This document shows positions 33,607-42,545 of a stretch of 64,000 nucleotides of DNA, one piece after another. A program made the position numbers and the translations under genes. The stretch is from positions 1 through 64,000 of the forward strand of contig JBGSYN010000148.1 of assembly GCA_041750975.1 (NCBI GenBank), given 5' to 3'. Each line of letters opens with the position of its first letter. The first letter of the stretch is position 1. The notes beneath the pieces are model-generated. The model saw only the letters and a program-made list of their open reading frames with translations, made no database searches and had not been told where the DNA came from. The DNA comes from JBGSYN01 sp041750975 (GTDB taxonomy: Bacteria > Pseudomonadota > Alphaproteobacteria > Geminicoccales > Geminicoccaceae).

Positions 33607-34284
33607 ATGATAGTTTCCTGTCCAAGATGCGGTACGCGTTACCGGATCGACAACGCGCAACTCGGTGACGGCGGACGCGATGTGCGATGCGGTCACTGCG
33701 GCAACAATTGGTTCGTCGTGCCCGACCCGGACGCCCCCGAGGGGGTGGGCGGCCACGGTGTATCGGCGAAGGGACCCAGTCTGCCACCCTTGCCGCCGTC
33801 CGCGCCGAGGCGGTTTGCCGACGGTCTCGAACTGCGCCAGCGCACCCGTGCCGTAGTCTCCTGGCTACTCCTGGTGGTTCTTGTTCTTTCGGTCGCGGGT
33901 ATAATCCTGGGCCGTAACGAAATCGCGACGGCCCTGCCTGAGGCGGCCCAGATCTATCAAAAAATAGGCCTTCCGCTGACGTTCGAGACCAAGCTTGAAT
34001 TCAGACGCCTCGTGTCGGAACAGGTCACGGAGGGGGAGGGCCTGGCGCTCGTCGTTCGAGGCGAGATCCAGAACGTCACCGGCGAACCTACACTCCTGCC
34101 GCTGTTGCGGCTCGAACTCCTGACGGAAGATCAGGTCGTTCTGGCTTCCAGGGAATTCGATCTCGCGATGGACCGGCTAGATGCCGGGATGTCGCAACCC
34201 TTCGAGATCCGTTTCGACGATCCGCCCGAACCGGCCCGATCGTTTCGCTTGACCTTCCCTTCAGCGGCGGCTGCCGCTAACTGA
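33607..34284 (+). CDS. Zinc-ribbon membrane protein (MJ0042/DUF3426)
   Basis: A 225-residue protein. The N-terminal zinc ribbon has four cysteines (CPRCGTRY and CGHCGNNW, residues 5-36), a Pro-rich linker follows, then one membrane helix (VVSWLLLVVLVLSVAGIIL, near residues 85-104) and a C-terminal DUF3426 beta-domain (LALVVRGEIQNVTGEP). The layout puts the ribbon in the cytoplasm and the C-terminal domain in the periplasm. No function is known. It is next to ftsEX in many alphaproteobacteria. Confidence 0.85.
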   Translation: MIVSCPRCGTRYRIDNAQLGDGGRDVRCGHCGNNWFVVPDPDAPEGVGGHGVSAKGPSLPPLPPSAPRRFADGLELRQRTRAVVSWLLLVVLVLSVAGIILGRNEIATALPEAAQIYQKIGLPLTFETKLEFRRLVSEQVTEGEGLALVVRGEIQNVTGEPTLLPLLRLELLTEDQVVLASREFDLAMDRLDAGMSQPFEIRFDDPPEPARSFRLTFPSAAAAAN

Positions 34285-34303
34285 CGGGCTCGGGTCCCAA
34301 GAG

Positions 34304-34774
34304 TTGGCGCCGGAGACCGCTAGTTTGTTCACTCAGTCCCCCATGGATCTGGCCTTGGCGCAGGCGGAAATCGCTGCCGATCGAGGCGAGGTCCCGGTCG
34401 GTGCGGTGGTCGTTGCCGCCGATGGACAGGTGCTGGCGGCCGCCGGCAATGAGATCGAGCGTCAAAGCGATCCTACGGCGCATGCGGAGATCCTGGCATT
34501 ACGTCGCGCTGCCGTCGCCATTGGCCGGCCCCGGCTGACCGATTGCGATCTCTATGTCAGCCTCGAGCCCTGTCCGATGTGCGCTCAGGCCATCGCCTTC
34601 GCCCGCATCCGCAGGCTCTATTTCGGGGCCGAGGACGACAAGGGTGGGGGCGTCGAGCATGGGCCGCGTATTTTTTCAACTACGAGCTGCCATCATCGTC
34701 CCGAAATCTTCGGCGGTATCGGCGCCAAGCGCTCGAGCGAGTTGCTGCGAGCCTTTTTCGCATTGCGGCGTTAG
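34304..34774 (+). CDS. tadA: tRNA-specific adenosine deaminase
   Basis: A 156-residue zinc deaminase that makes inosine at the wobble base of tRNA-Arg(ACG). The metal and proton-shuttle motifs are intact: PTAHAEILALR (His, Glu) near residue 62 and EPCPMCAQAI (two Cys) near residue 94. Start taken at TTG 34304, which restores the first helix; the ATG at 34343 would lose part of it. No strong ribosome binding site is seen for either. It lies 19 bases after the zinc-ribbon gene. Confidence 0.88.
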   Translation: MAPETASLFTQSPMDLALAQAEIAADRGEVPVGAVVVAADGQVLAAAGNEIERQSDPTAHAEILALRRAAVAIGRPRLTDCDLYVSLEPCPMCAQAIAFARIRRLYFGAEDDKGGGVEHGPRIFSTTSCHHRPEIFGGIGAKRSSELLRAFFALRR

Positions 34775-34829
34775 CGCCGTCCACGCTCCAGCATCTTGAA
34801 ATCAAGCCGGCGATACCGACTTCATATTC

Positions 34830-34854
34830 AATTAGGACTATTATAGTTCTAATT
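34830..34854 (+). promoter_or_regulatory. IscR-type operator in front of the suf regulator
   Basis: AATTAGGACT (34830-34839), a five-base centre ATTAT, and AGTTCTAATT (34845-34854) form an inverted repeat with 9 of 10 arm positions matching. The centre reproduces the core of the known type 1 IscR site, GACT-RWWWY-AGTC, at 12 of 13 positions. TATAGT inside it (34842-34847) can serve as a -10 box, so a bound regulator would block transcription. It lies 33 bases before the regulator start. Confidence 0.75.
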
Positions 34855-34887
34855 ACCGCCTGGTTTCTCGCGCGTCTGGAGAAGGCT

Positions 34888-35358
34888 TTGATCCGACTGA
34901 GCAAGCTTGCCGATTATGGCATCGTCGTGACGACGCATCTGGCCCAGAATCCGGGCAACGCTTTGGCCGCCTCGGAACTGGCCGAGGCCACTCATCTGCC
35001 CCAGCCGATGGTGGCGAAGATCCTGAAGATGCTGGCCCGGGCGGATCTTTTGATTTCACAGCGCGGGGCTCAAGGCGGCTATCGGCTGAACGGGAGCGCA
35101 GAGATGATCTCGGTCGCGCAGATCATCGAGGCGCTCGATGGTCCAATCGCCCTCACGGCCTGTATTGAAGTGGCACCGGGAGAGTGCGAGATCGAAGCAC
35201 TTTGTCCTGCACGTGCCAACTGGCAGCGGATCAACGATGCCATCCGGGAAGCGCTGGTGGGAATTCCGCTTTCGGAGATGGGGAACACCTCGGCCGCACA
35301 TCTGCGGCATCGGCGCCGGCCTCCGCAGGCGCCTTTGCTTGCGGCAGGCGGCAACTGA
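34888..35358 (+). CDS. Rrf2-family regulator of the suf operon
   Basis: A 156-residue winged-helix regulator of the kind annotated as SUF system Fe-S assembly regulator. HTH: LSKLADYGIVVTTHLAQ and LPQPMVAKILKMLARADLL, then GAQGGYRL. The three conserved cysteines that hold a 2Fe-2S cluster are visible as LTACIEVAPGECEIEALC near residues 90-107. TTG start behind GGAGAAGG; the frame is open far upstream but only inside tadA. The operator in its own promoter implies autoregulation by Fe-S status. sufB follows 36 bases later. Confidence 0.88.
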   Translation: MIRLSKLADYGIVVTTHLAQNPGNALAASELAEATHLPQPMVAKILKMLARADLLISQRGAQGGYRLNGSAEMISVAQIIEALDGPIALTACIEVAPGECEIEALCPARANWQRINDAIREALVGIPLSEMGNTSAAHLRHRRRPPQAPLLAAGGN

Positions 35359-35394
35359 AGATTTTGCAACGATTTTGATCGGATTCTGACTGAC

Positions 35395-36840
35395 ATGGCA
35401 ACGGCTCTTGATACGATCCAGGACCATACCGGCCGCGAGTACAAATACGGCTTCATCACCGATATCGAAGCCGATACCGCGCCGGTTGGTCTCAACGATG
35501 ACACGATCCGTCTGATCTCACGGAAGAAGAACGAGCCAGAATGGATGACCGAATGGCGTCTGCAGGCGCTGCGGCGTTGGGAGACCATGGTCGAGCCCGA
35601 CTGGCAGAAGGTGACCTATCCCAAAATCGACTATCAGAACATCAGCTACTATTCGGCACCCTCCCAGAAGGAGCGCCCGAAGAGTCTGGATGAGATCGAT
35701 CCGGAAATCCGCAGCACCTACGACAAGCTCGGGATTCCAATCAAGGAACAGGAAATCCTTTCCGGCGTGGCCGTCGACTACGTTTTCGACAGCGTTTCCG
35801 TGGCGACGACGTTCAAGAAGAAACTCGAGGAGATGGGCGTCATCTTCGGCTCGATTTCCGAGGCGATCGAAAACCACCCCGAGCTCGTCAAGCGCTATCT
35901 CGGCTCCGTTGTCCCGCAAGGTGACAACTACTTCGCGGCTCTGAATTCGGCCGTCTTCACCGACGGCAGTTTCGTCTACCTGCCGAAGGGCGTGCGCTGC
36001 CCGATGGAACTCAGCACCTATTTCCGCATCAACGCCGCCGGTACCGGCCAGTTCGAGCGGACGCTCATCGTTGCCGAGGAAGGCTCCTATGTGAGCTATC
36101 TCGAGGGCTGCACCGCGCCGATGCGGGACGAGAACCAACTGCACGCGGCGGTGGTGGAGCTCGTCGCACTCGATGACGCCGAGATCAAATACTCGACCGT
36201 GCAGAACTGGTATCCCGGCGATGCCGAGGGCCGCGGCGGCATCTACAATTTCGTGACCAAGCGTGGCGCCTGCCGCGGCAAGCGCTCCAAGATCAGCTGG
36301 ACCCAGGTCGAGACCGGCTCCGCGATCACCTGGAAATATCCGAGTTGCATTCTCCAGGGCGATGACTCGGTCGGCGAATTCTATTCCGTGGCGGTCACCA
36401 ACGGCCGGCAGCAGGCCGATACGGGCACCAAGATGATCCATATCGGCAAGAATACGCGCTCGCGCATTGTCGCCAAGGGCATCTCCGCCGGCCGCTCGGA
36501 CAGCACTTATCGCGGTCTCGTGAGGGTGATGAAAGGGGCCGAAAACGCCCGCAATCACACCCAGTGCGATTCGATGCTGATCGGCGATCAGTGCGGCGCG
36601 CATACGGTGCCGTACATCGAGGTCAAAAACCGCACGGCGAAATGCGAACATGAGGCCACGACGTCGAAGATCAGCGAGGATCAGCTGTTCTATTGCCGCT
36701 CGCGTGGTCTCTCCGACGAAGACGCGGTGGCGCTGGTCGTCAACGGCTTTTGCCGGGAAGTCATGAACGAATTGCCGATGGAATTTGCCGTCGAGGCGAG
36801 AAAGCTTTTGGGCATCACGCTCGAAGGCAGTGTCGGCTAA
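35395..36840 (+). CDS. sufB: Fe-S cluster assembly protein SufB
   Basis: A 481-residue scaffold subunit of SufBC2D, which builds Fe-S clusters from sulfide delivered by SufS. Family blocks are IPIKEQEILSGVAVDYVFDS, FVYLPKGVRCPMELSTYFRI, VSYLEGCTAPM and NHTQCDSMLIGDQCGAHTVP; the conserved Cys of the last block is a candidate sulfur acceptor. A beta-helix core with terminal helical parts is expected. First structural gene of sufBCDST. Confidence 0.97.
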   Translation: MATALDTIQDHTGREYKYGFITDIEADTAPVGLNDDTIRLISRKKNEPEWMTEWRLQALRRWETMVEPDWQKVTYPKIDYQNISYYSAPSQKERPKSLDEIDPEIRSTYDKLGIPIKEQEILSGVAVDYVFDSVSVATTFKKKLEEMGVIFGSISEAIENHPELVKRYLGSVVPQGDNYFAALNSAVFTDGSFVYLPKGVRCPMELSTYFRINAAGTGQFERTLIVAEEGSYVSYLEGCTAPMRDENQLHAAVVELVALDDAEIKYSTVQNWYPGDAEGRGGIYNFVTKRGACRGKRSKISWTQVETGSAITWKYPSCILQGDDSVGEFYSVAVTNGRQQADTGTKMIHIGKNTRSRIVAKGISAGRSDSTYRGLVRVMKGAENARNHTQCDSMLIGDQCGAHTVPYIEVKNRTAKCEHEATTSKISEDQLFYCRSRGLSDEDAVALVVNGFCREVMNELPMEFAVEARKLLGITLEGSVG

Positions 36841-36866
36841 CGAACGAAATCAACAGGTAACTCAGC

Positions 36867-37637
36867 ATGCTCGAAATCAAGAATGTCCACGCCGAAGTGG
36901 GCGGCAAGGAAATCCTCAAAGGCATTACGCTCGCTATCAAGCCGGGTGAGATCCATGCGATGATGGGCCCGAACGGCTCAGGCAAAAGTACACTTGCTTA
37001 TGTGCTTGCCGGCCGTGACGGCTATGACGTCACCTCGGGCGAGATCGTCTTCGACGGCAAGAACCTGCTGGAGATGGAAACGGAGGAGCGGGCCGCTGCC
37101 GGTTTCTTTCTGGCGATGCAATACCCGATCGAGATTCCGGGCGTGGCCAACAACTATTTCCTCCGTCAGGCGCTCAACGCACTACGCGAGGCGCGCGGTC
37201 AGGAAAAAGCCAGTGCTGCGGAATTCATGAAGACCTTGCGCGAGCAGGCCAAGGTGGTCGGCGTCAAGCCCGAGCTTTTGAAGCGGGACGTCAATACCGG
37301 TTTTTCCGGTGGTGAGAAAAAGCGCAACGAAATCCTGCAGATGGCGATGCTGGAGCCTCGCTTCTGCGTGCTCGACGAGACCGATAGCGGCCTTGATATC
37401 GACGCGTTGAAGACCGTGGCGGACGGCGTCAACGGGTTGCGCGGGCCGGAACGCTCGTTTCTGGTTATCACCCATTATCAGCGGCTTTTGGACTACATCG
37501 TGCCGGACCATGTGCATGTTCTGGCCGACGGCAAAATCCAGCGTTCCGGTGGCAAGGAGCTTGCCCTTGAGCTCGAGAAAGGTGGCTATGAGCGCCTTCT
37601 CGGCAAGCCCGAGGCCGAGCTTCGGGTGAGTGCCTGA
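36867..37637 (+). CDS. sufC: Fe-S assembly ATPase SufC
   Basis: A 256-residue ABC-type ATPase that drives conformational change in SufB-SufD. Walker A MMGPNGSGKSTLAYVL near residue 33, signature GFSGGEKKRNEILQMAML near residue 143, Walker B FCVLDETDSGLDIDALK, and H-loop VITHYQRLLDYI. These are the typical SufC variants with Asp in ETDSGLD. AACAGGTAA stands before the ATG. Three bases separate it from sufD. Confidence 0.97.
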   Translation: MLEIKNVHAEVGGKEILKGITLAIKPGEIHAMMGPNGSGKSTLAYVLAGRDGYDVTSGEIVFDGKNLLEMETEERAAAGFFLAMQYPIEIPGVANNYFLRQALNALREARGQEKASAAEFMKTLREQAKVVGVKPELLKRDVNTGFSGGEKKRNEILQMAMLEPRFCVLDETDSGLDIDALKTVADGVNGLRGPERSFLVITHYQRLLDYIVPDHVHVLADGKIQRSGGKELALELEKGGYERLLGKPEAELRVSA

Positions 37638-37639
37638 CC

Positions 37640-38962
37640 ATGGTTGCGCAACGTCACACCGAAGCGGATGCGTCGTTTCGATCAAACTTCGAGGCGATCG
37701 CAGCCAACGCACCAAATGCAGCAATCCAGGCCTGGCGCCAGGAGAGTTTTGCGCGGTTCGAGGCCATCGGCATTCCGACGACGCGCTTCGAGCCCTGGAA
37801 ATACACCAATATCGGACGCTCGCTGCGGCAGCCATTCAGGCCGGCTCGTGCACCCCAGCTCGGCAGCGACGCCATGCGGGCTCATTTCGCGGGCGGGCCA
37901 TCGGCGCGGCGGTTGATCTTCATCAACGGGCAGATCCAGAGCTCGTTCAGCCATGCCCACGGTTTCCCCGAGGGTGTAGTCGTCAAGCCGCTGTCAACCA
38001 TGCTGCGGGACGCTCCCGATCGGGTTCTCGACGGGCTCGACGCTGACGACGAGCGAAGCTTCACCGCACTCAATGGAGCCTTCCTCACCGATGGCGCCTG
38101 GATCGAGGTGCCGGCAGGCGTGAATGTCACGACTCCCCTGCAGCTGCTGTTCTTGACAGTAGCCGAGCCGGCGGCGGCGATGTGCCACCCGCGTATCGTC
38201 GTCAAGCTGGGCGAGGGCTCCAGCCTGCATCTGATCGAGAGCCATATCGGCCTCGGCGGTCAGGTCCTGACCAACCTCGTCACCCAGGTCGAGCTCGGCG
38301 AGCAAGCAGTACTCGACCATGACCGTTTGCAGCTCGGCGGGGACGGTACCACTTTGGTCGGCAGGGCGGATGTCGACCTTGGCCGGAAGGCGCGGCTCAA
38401 TCAGGTCCTGGCCACGAGCGGCGGCGGACTGACGCGCAACGAGACCGAGGCGCGCCTCAATGGTTCCGGCATCGAATGCATCCTGAACGGCACGTTTTTG
38501 CCGCGTGGCAACGAGCATATCGACAACACGATCAGGATCGAGCATCGCGCCCCGGATAGTCATTCCGATCAATTCTACAAAGGCGTGTTGGACGACAAGG
38601 CGCGCGCGGTCTTTGCCGGCAAGATCCTGGTGACGCGGGAAGCACAGCGGACCAACGCCTATCAGCGCAATAATAATCTCATGCTGACCGACGATGCCGA
38701 GATCGATGCCAAGCCCGAGCTCGAGATCTATGCCGATGACGTCAAATGCAGTCACGGTGCCACCTCGAGCGATCTCGACGAGATCTCGCTGTTCTATCTG
38801 CAGTCACGCGGGCTCGATCGCAGGCGGGCAACCGCGATGTTGACCTATGCATTTGCCGGGGAAATCATCGACCGCTATCGCGACGATGGGTTGAAGAAAC
38901 AGGCGCAACGCTCCGTGCTCGATCGCCTCCCGGGCGGCAAAGCCTTGGATTTTCTCGAATGA
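37640..38962 (+). CDS. sufD: Fe-S cluster assembly protein SufD
   Basis: A 440-residue paralogue of SufB that completes the SufBC2D complex and is needed for iron acquisition. N-terminal helical part with FEPWKYTNIGRSL near residue 50, then the beta-helix core, ending in ADDVKCSHGATSSDLDEISLF and YLQSRGLDRRRATAML, both SufD signatures including the conserved His of CSHGAT. Its stop overlaps the sufS start by four bases. Confidence 0.96.
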   Translation: MVAQRHTEADASFRSNFEAIAANAPNAAIQAWRQESFARFEAIGIPTTRFEPWKYTNIGRSLRQPFRPARAPQLGSDAMRAHFAGGPSARRLIFINGQIQSSFSHAHGFPEGVVVKPLSTMLRDAPDRVLDGLDADDERSFTALNGAFLTDGAWIEVPAGVNVTTPLQLLFLTVAEPAAAMCHPRIVVKLGEGSSLHLIESHIGLGGQVLTNLVTQVELGEQAVLDHDRLQLGGDGTTLVGRADVDLGRKARLNQVLATSGGGLTRNETEARLNGSGIECILNGTFLPRGNEHIDNTIRIEHRAPDSHSDQFYKGVLDDKARAVFAGKILVTREAQRTNAYQRNNNLMLTDDAEIDAKPELEIYADDVKCSHGATSSDLDEISLFYLQSRGLDRRRATAMLTYAFAGEIIDRYRDDGLKKQAQRSVLDRLPGGKALDFLE

Positions 38963-40206
38963 GTACAGTACTCGAACGGCCCAGGCAAGCATTCGACGTC
39001 GCGGCGGTGCGCCGCGACTTTCCGATTCTCGCGACCGAGGTCAATGGCCGGCCGCTGGTCTATCTGGATAGTGCCGCGAGCACGCAGAAGCCGCGGCAAG
39101 TGATCGATGCTCAGAAACGCTTCTATGAACATGACTACGCCAACATCCACCGCGGCATCTACGAGCTGAGCCAGCGTGCGACATCGCTCCACGACGAAGC
39201 GCGCCGCAAGGTCCAGCGTTTTTTGGGCGCGGGCGATTGGCGCGAGATCATCTTCACCCGTAATGCCACCGAATCCATCAACCTCGTGGCGCAGAGCTAT
39301 CTCCGCCCCGCGCTCGAGCCGGGCGACGAGATCCTCATCACGGAGATGGAGCACCACGCCAATATCGTCCCCTGGCAGCTGGTCGCCGAAGCGACGGGAG
39401 CCAAGGTCGTCGTCGCCCCTGTGACCGAGATCGGCGAGATCGACTTCCAGGCGTTCCTGGAGCGGCTCGGACCCCGCACCAAGATGGTGAGCGTGGTTTG
39501 GATCTCGAACGGGCTCGGCACCATCAATCCGGTCGAGGATATCATCGCCGAAGCGCATGCGCGTGGCATTCCGGTCTTGATCGACGCGGCCCAGGCAATC
39601 CAGCATCGCCCCATCGACGTAGTCGAACTCGATGCCGATTTCCTGGTATGCTCGGGCCACAAGATGTACGGCCCCTCCGGCGTCGGTATCCTTTACGGCA
39701 AGGCCAAGATCCTCGAGGCCATGCCGCCTTATCAAGGCGGCGGCGACATGATAGAGACGGTGAGTTTCGAACGCACCACCTTCAACGACATCCCCTATCG
39801 CTTCGAGGCAGGCACGCCGGATATTGCGGGGATCGTCGCACTCGGCCACGCTGTCGACTACCTTACCACGCTGGGGCTCGAGACCATCGAGGCGCATGAG
39901 GCCGAGCTTCTGGCCTATGCGACACGGGCACTGAACCAGGTGCCGGGTCTTGAGTTGATTGGAACAGCACCCAACAAATGCAGCGTGCTCACCTTCAAGA
40001 TGGCGCAGGCGCATCCCCAGGATATCGGCACCTTGCTCGATCTTGACGGCATTGCGATACGCACCGGTCATCACTGCGCGCAGCCTCTGCACCAGCGCTT
40101 CGGGCTGACGGCCAGTGCCAGGGCCTCGATCGGGCTCTATAGCACCAAGGATGATATCGACGCGCTCACCAAGAGCCTGAAGCGCGTCGCTTCGATGTTC
40201 GGCTAA
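38959..40206 (+). CDS. sufS: Cysteine desulfurase SufS
   Basis: A 415-residue group II PLP cysteine desulfurase supplying sulfur. PLP lysine lies in VCSGHKMYGPSGVGILYG near residue 225, PLP contacts in ATESINLVAQ and MEHHANIVPWQ, and the active cysteine in IRTGHHCAQPLHQRFG near residue 360. Start at ATG 38959, inside the last four bases of sufD; a longer open frame is a shadow within sufD. Group II enzymes usually need SufE or SufU, which is not in this cluster. Confidence 0.96.
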   Translation: MSTVLERPRQAFDVAAVRRDFPILATEVNGRPLVYLDSAASTQKPRQVIDAQKRFYEHDYANIHRGIYELSQRATSLHDEARRKVQRFLGAGDWREIIFTRNATESINLVAQSYLRPALEPGDEILITEMEHHANIVPWQLVAEATGAKVVVAPVTEIGEIDFQAFLERLGPRTKMVSVVWISNGLGTINPVEDIIAEAHARGIPVLIDAAQAIQHRPIDVVELDADFLVCSGHKMYGPSGVGILYGKAKILEAMPPYQGGGDMIETVSFERTTFNDIPYRFEAGTPDIAGIVALGHAVDYLTTLGLETIEAHEAELLAYATRALNQVPGLELIGTAPNKCSVLTFKMAQAHPQDIGTLLDLDGIAIRTGHHCAQPLHQRFGLTASARASIGLYSTKDDIDALTKSLKRVASMFG

Positions 40207-40219
40207 AGGAAACACGGTC

Positions 40220-40612
40220 ATGACGGATCAGGCACTCGACAACGCGGAAGCCTTTCTCACCTCGAGCAGCGACGATGAGGTCAGCCCGGAGCGGATGGCC
40301 GAGGTCAACGCCCTGGGCGAGCGGATTGTCGGCACGCTCAAGACGGTCTATGATCCGGAGATCCCGGTCGATATCTACGAGCTTGGGTTGATCTATAAGA
40401 TCGACATCGAGGACGATAATTCGGTCCGCGTCGAGATGACCTTGACCTCGCCGCACTGTCCTGTCGCCGAGACGCTGCCGACCGAGGTCGAGGAGCGGGT
40501 CGCCAGCGTCGAGGGTGTTTCCGCTTGCAGCGTCGAGATCACGTGGGACCCGCCATGGAACCCGCAATTGATGTCTGAAGAAGCGCAGCTCGAGCTCGGT
40601 ATGGTCTACTAG
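40220..40612 (+). CDS. sufT: SUF assembly protein SufT (DUF59/MIP18)
   Basis: A 130-residue MIP18/DUF59 protein involved in maturation or delivery of Fe-S clusters. Core: LKTVYDPEIPVDIYELGLIY near residues 41-60 and TLTSPHCPVAETLP with the conserved Cys near residue 76; the end PPWNPQLMSEEAQLELGM is typical of the alpha-proteobacterial SUF-associated form. Last suf gene here; sufA is not present after it. It converges on the cupin gene with a four-base overlap. Confidence 0.93.
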   Translation: MTDQALDNAEAFLTSSSDDEVSPERMAEVNALGERIVGTLKTVYDPEIPVDIYELGLIYKIDIEDDNSVRVEMTLTSPHCPVAETLPTEVEERVASVEGVSACSVEITWDPPWNPQLMSEEAQLELGMVY

Positions 40613-41292
40613 CCGGCGGGCGGCTTCGCTGAAACATGGGCGAGATGGCCTTCCTTGACCCAGACGCTGCAGCCTTCGGAGTCAGCAACGGCATTTAGTG
40701 CCGTCCCGACCGGCAGGCGCAGCCATGATTGTGCGGTAAACTCTTCTCCTCCTTCGGCGAATGTTCCCTCGAGACAGAGAATTTCGATCCCATCCGCGGG
40801 AGCACGACGGATCGAAGCTCCCGCAGGCCAGTGCTCGAGAGTGACTTTTTCGCGCGCATCATGATGCAGGACGACGACGGCCACAGGGTCTGCGTCTGAC
40901 GCCGCCTTCAACGTGATTTGAGATGGACCGAGGCGAACCGGGTTGCGGTCGCCCGGATCGAATTGCCAGAGCTTGACGAAAATCGTGCAGCCAGAGGTCG
41001 AGCCCGGCGTATGGCGCGATTGTGGCGGGTTCCGGACATAGCTGCCGGCCGGGAAATCGCCGTGCTCATCCTGAAAAACGCCGTCTAACACGAAAAATTC
41101 CTCCCCACCGCCATGAGTGTGCGGCGCGAAATGACTTTGCGGCGCGTAGCGAACGATCGAGGTCGCTCTCGCTACCTCATCGCCAATACGATCCAGCATC
41201 CGCCGCTCGACACCGGCCATGGGCGAGGGCACCCACGGCACGGAGCCGGCATGGACGACGGCCCTCTCGTCAAAATTCGCGTTGATCTCCAT
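40609..41292 (-). CDS. Two-cupin protein, ChrR cupin-like
   Basis: A 227-residue protein with two cupin halves. The first holds HFAPHTHGGGEEFFVLDG with the metal His and Glu, then FPAGSYVRNPPQSRHTP; the second is less conserved (GIEILCLEGTFAEGGEEF). Its opening VPWVPSPMAGVERRMLDRIG resembles the cupin domain of the zinc anti-sigma factor ChrR, but the N-terminal anti-sigma part is missing, so it is not an anti-sigma factor by this evidence. Start at ATG 41292 behind GAGGA; an upstream in-frame ATG at 41433 would run into the neighbour gene. Confidence 0.8.
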   Translation of the reverse strand: MEINANFDERAVVHAGSVPWVPSPMAGVERRMLDRIGDEVARATSIVRYAPQSHFAPHTHGGGEEFFVLDGVFQDEHGDFPAGSYVRNPPQSRHTPGSTSGCTIFVKLWQFDPGDRNPVRLGPSQITLKAASDADPVAVVVLHHDAREKVTLEHWPAGASIRRAPADGIEILCLEGTFAEGGEEFTAQSWLRLPVGTALNAVADSEGCSVWVKEGHLAHVSAKPPAG

Positions 41293-41332
41293 AGTCACAT
41301 TCCTCGTGGCTTTGGCATCGAAAGCTTCAAAG

Positions 41333-42457
41333 CTACTCGCCTCGAACCCGACGGATTCGGGATTCCACTTCGCTCCGCTTGGCTGCATCGGCAAATGGTG
41401 TAAGGCGCAGCCGATAACTGCGGCTGTCGCCATGGTTCAGCCACGCGAGTTCGCCCCGAGCTTTCCAATCCTCGCGCGACCCGGCGTTGACCGTGCCGGG
41501 TTCGATGCCGACGACATAATTTCCCTCTTGCAGGTTCTGCCACTGGGTCAGTGCCGGCATTGCTGTGCCGTCATATTCCATCAATACGCCGAGTCCGTCG
41601 GGACCCATGGCCGGGTTGATCAGCGCCACGGGTACGATGCCGTCCGATTCGGTCGCCATATCGTGCTGATAGACCTGCTCGGCAAAGCTTTTCTGAGGTG
41701 CGGCCTGTTCGAGCGGACCGATATCGGTCGAAGCCGTATCATGCACGGTGAACGGCGTCGCCTCGATCGGCGCTACGAGACTGGTATCGGCGGCGATCAA
41801 GGGCCATCCGAAATTGACATGATAGAGCAGCGCGTGCGGCGTCGGGTAGAAGCCGAGGCTCGTCACCTTGTCGCTGATGACGACGCTGCTGCCTCCTGCC
41901 TTAGCTTCGATCCGGCGCTCCAGCAGCAGGTTTTCGCCGAACATCGCCACCTGCCGCACCTCGCCCTCCGCCCAGAGAACGGCGTCATCGCCGTCCCAGT
42001 CGACGCCATAGCCCTTGAGCCGGGCGGGGGTATAGGCAGCGCGGCCATGGATGCCATGGCGCACACGTGACCGGTGCGGGTAATTGTAGTGCTCGGCACT
42101 TTCTTCGGTCGGGGCCATCACGTGATCGAGGCCGCAGGTATTCATGATCCCGCTGAACGAGCGCAGCCAGCCGAGGCCGTTCTCACCGTCTGCCTCATGC
42201 AGCCACGGGCTACGGGGGCCTACGGGCGAGCGCCAACCGAGCGGCAAGCCTCGATAGTCGAGCGAGGCAAGGTCCATGCAGCGATCGACATTGACTTCGA
42301 AGGCAAGTCCGGAGCCAGTGCGGAACTGCAGGACCCGCACCCCGCGGGCGCTGCCGTCGCCGTGGGTGAGAAGTGTAACACCGAAAAGCTGGTCGAAATC
42401 GCCAACGTGGCGAGCCAGTTCGAGTCTCGTGAATTGTTGGCCAAAAATCTCCGGCAT
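41333..42457 (-). CDS. Aldose-1-epimerase-like protein (DUF4432)
   Basis: A 374-residue protein of the galactose mutarotase fold, DUF4432 family. Typical wording: FEVNVDRCMDLASLDYRGLPLGW near residue 55, SFSGIMNTCGLDHV, PHRSRVRHGIHGRAAYTPA and GIEPGTVNAGSR near the end. The family handles anomers or derivatives of sugars; the specific substrate is unknown. It precedes the cupin gene on the same strand by 41 bases, so a two-gene operon in carbohydrate metabolism is plausible. Divergent from the lipoprotein gene. Confidence 0.85.
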   Translation of the reverse strand: MPEIFGQQFTRLELARHVGDFDQLFGVTLLTHGDGSARGVRVLQFRTGSGLAFEVNVDRCMDLASLDYRGLPLGWRSPVGPRSPWLHEADGENGLGWLRSFSGIMNTCGLDHVMAPTEESAEHYNYPHRSRVRHGIHGRAAYTPARLKGYGVDWDGDDAVLWAEGEVRQVAMFGENLLLERRIEAKAGGSSVVISDKVTSLGFYPTPHALLYHVNFGWPLIAADTSLVAPIEATPFTVHDTASTDIGPLEQAAPQKSFAEQVYQHDMATESDGIVPVALINPAMGPDGLGVLMEYDGTAMPALTQWQNLQEGNYVVGIEPGTVNAGSREDWKARGELAWLNHGDSRSYRLRLTPFADAAKRSEVESRIRRVRGE

Positions 42458-42545
42458 GATGCGCCTCTCTTGCCCTAGTTACGCTTTGCAACGCTATCAC
42501 GGCTGTCGCAAATCAGGCATCTTTGAGATAGTGTCGCAACTGATC

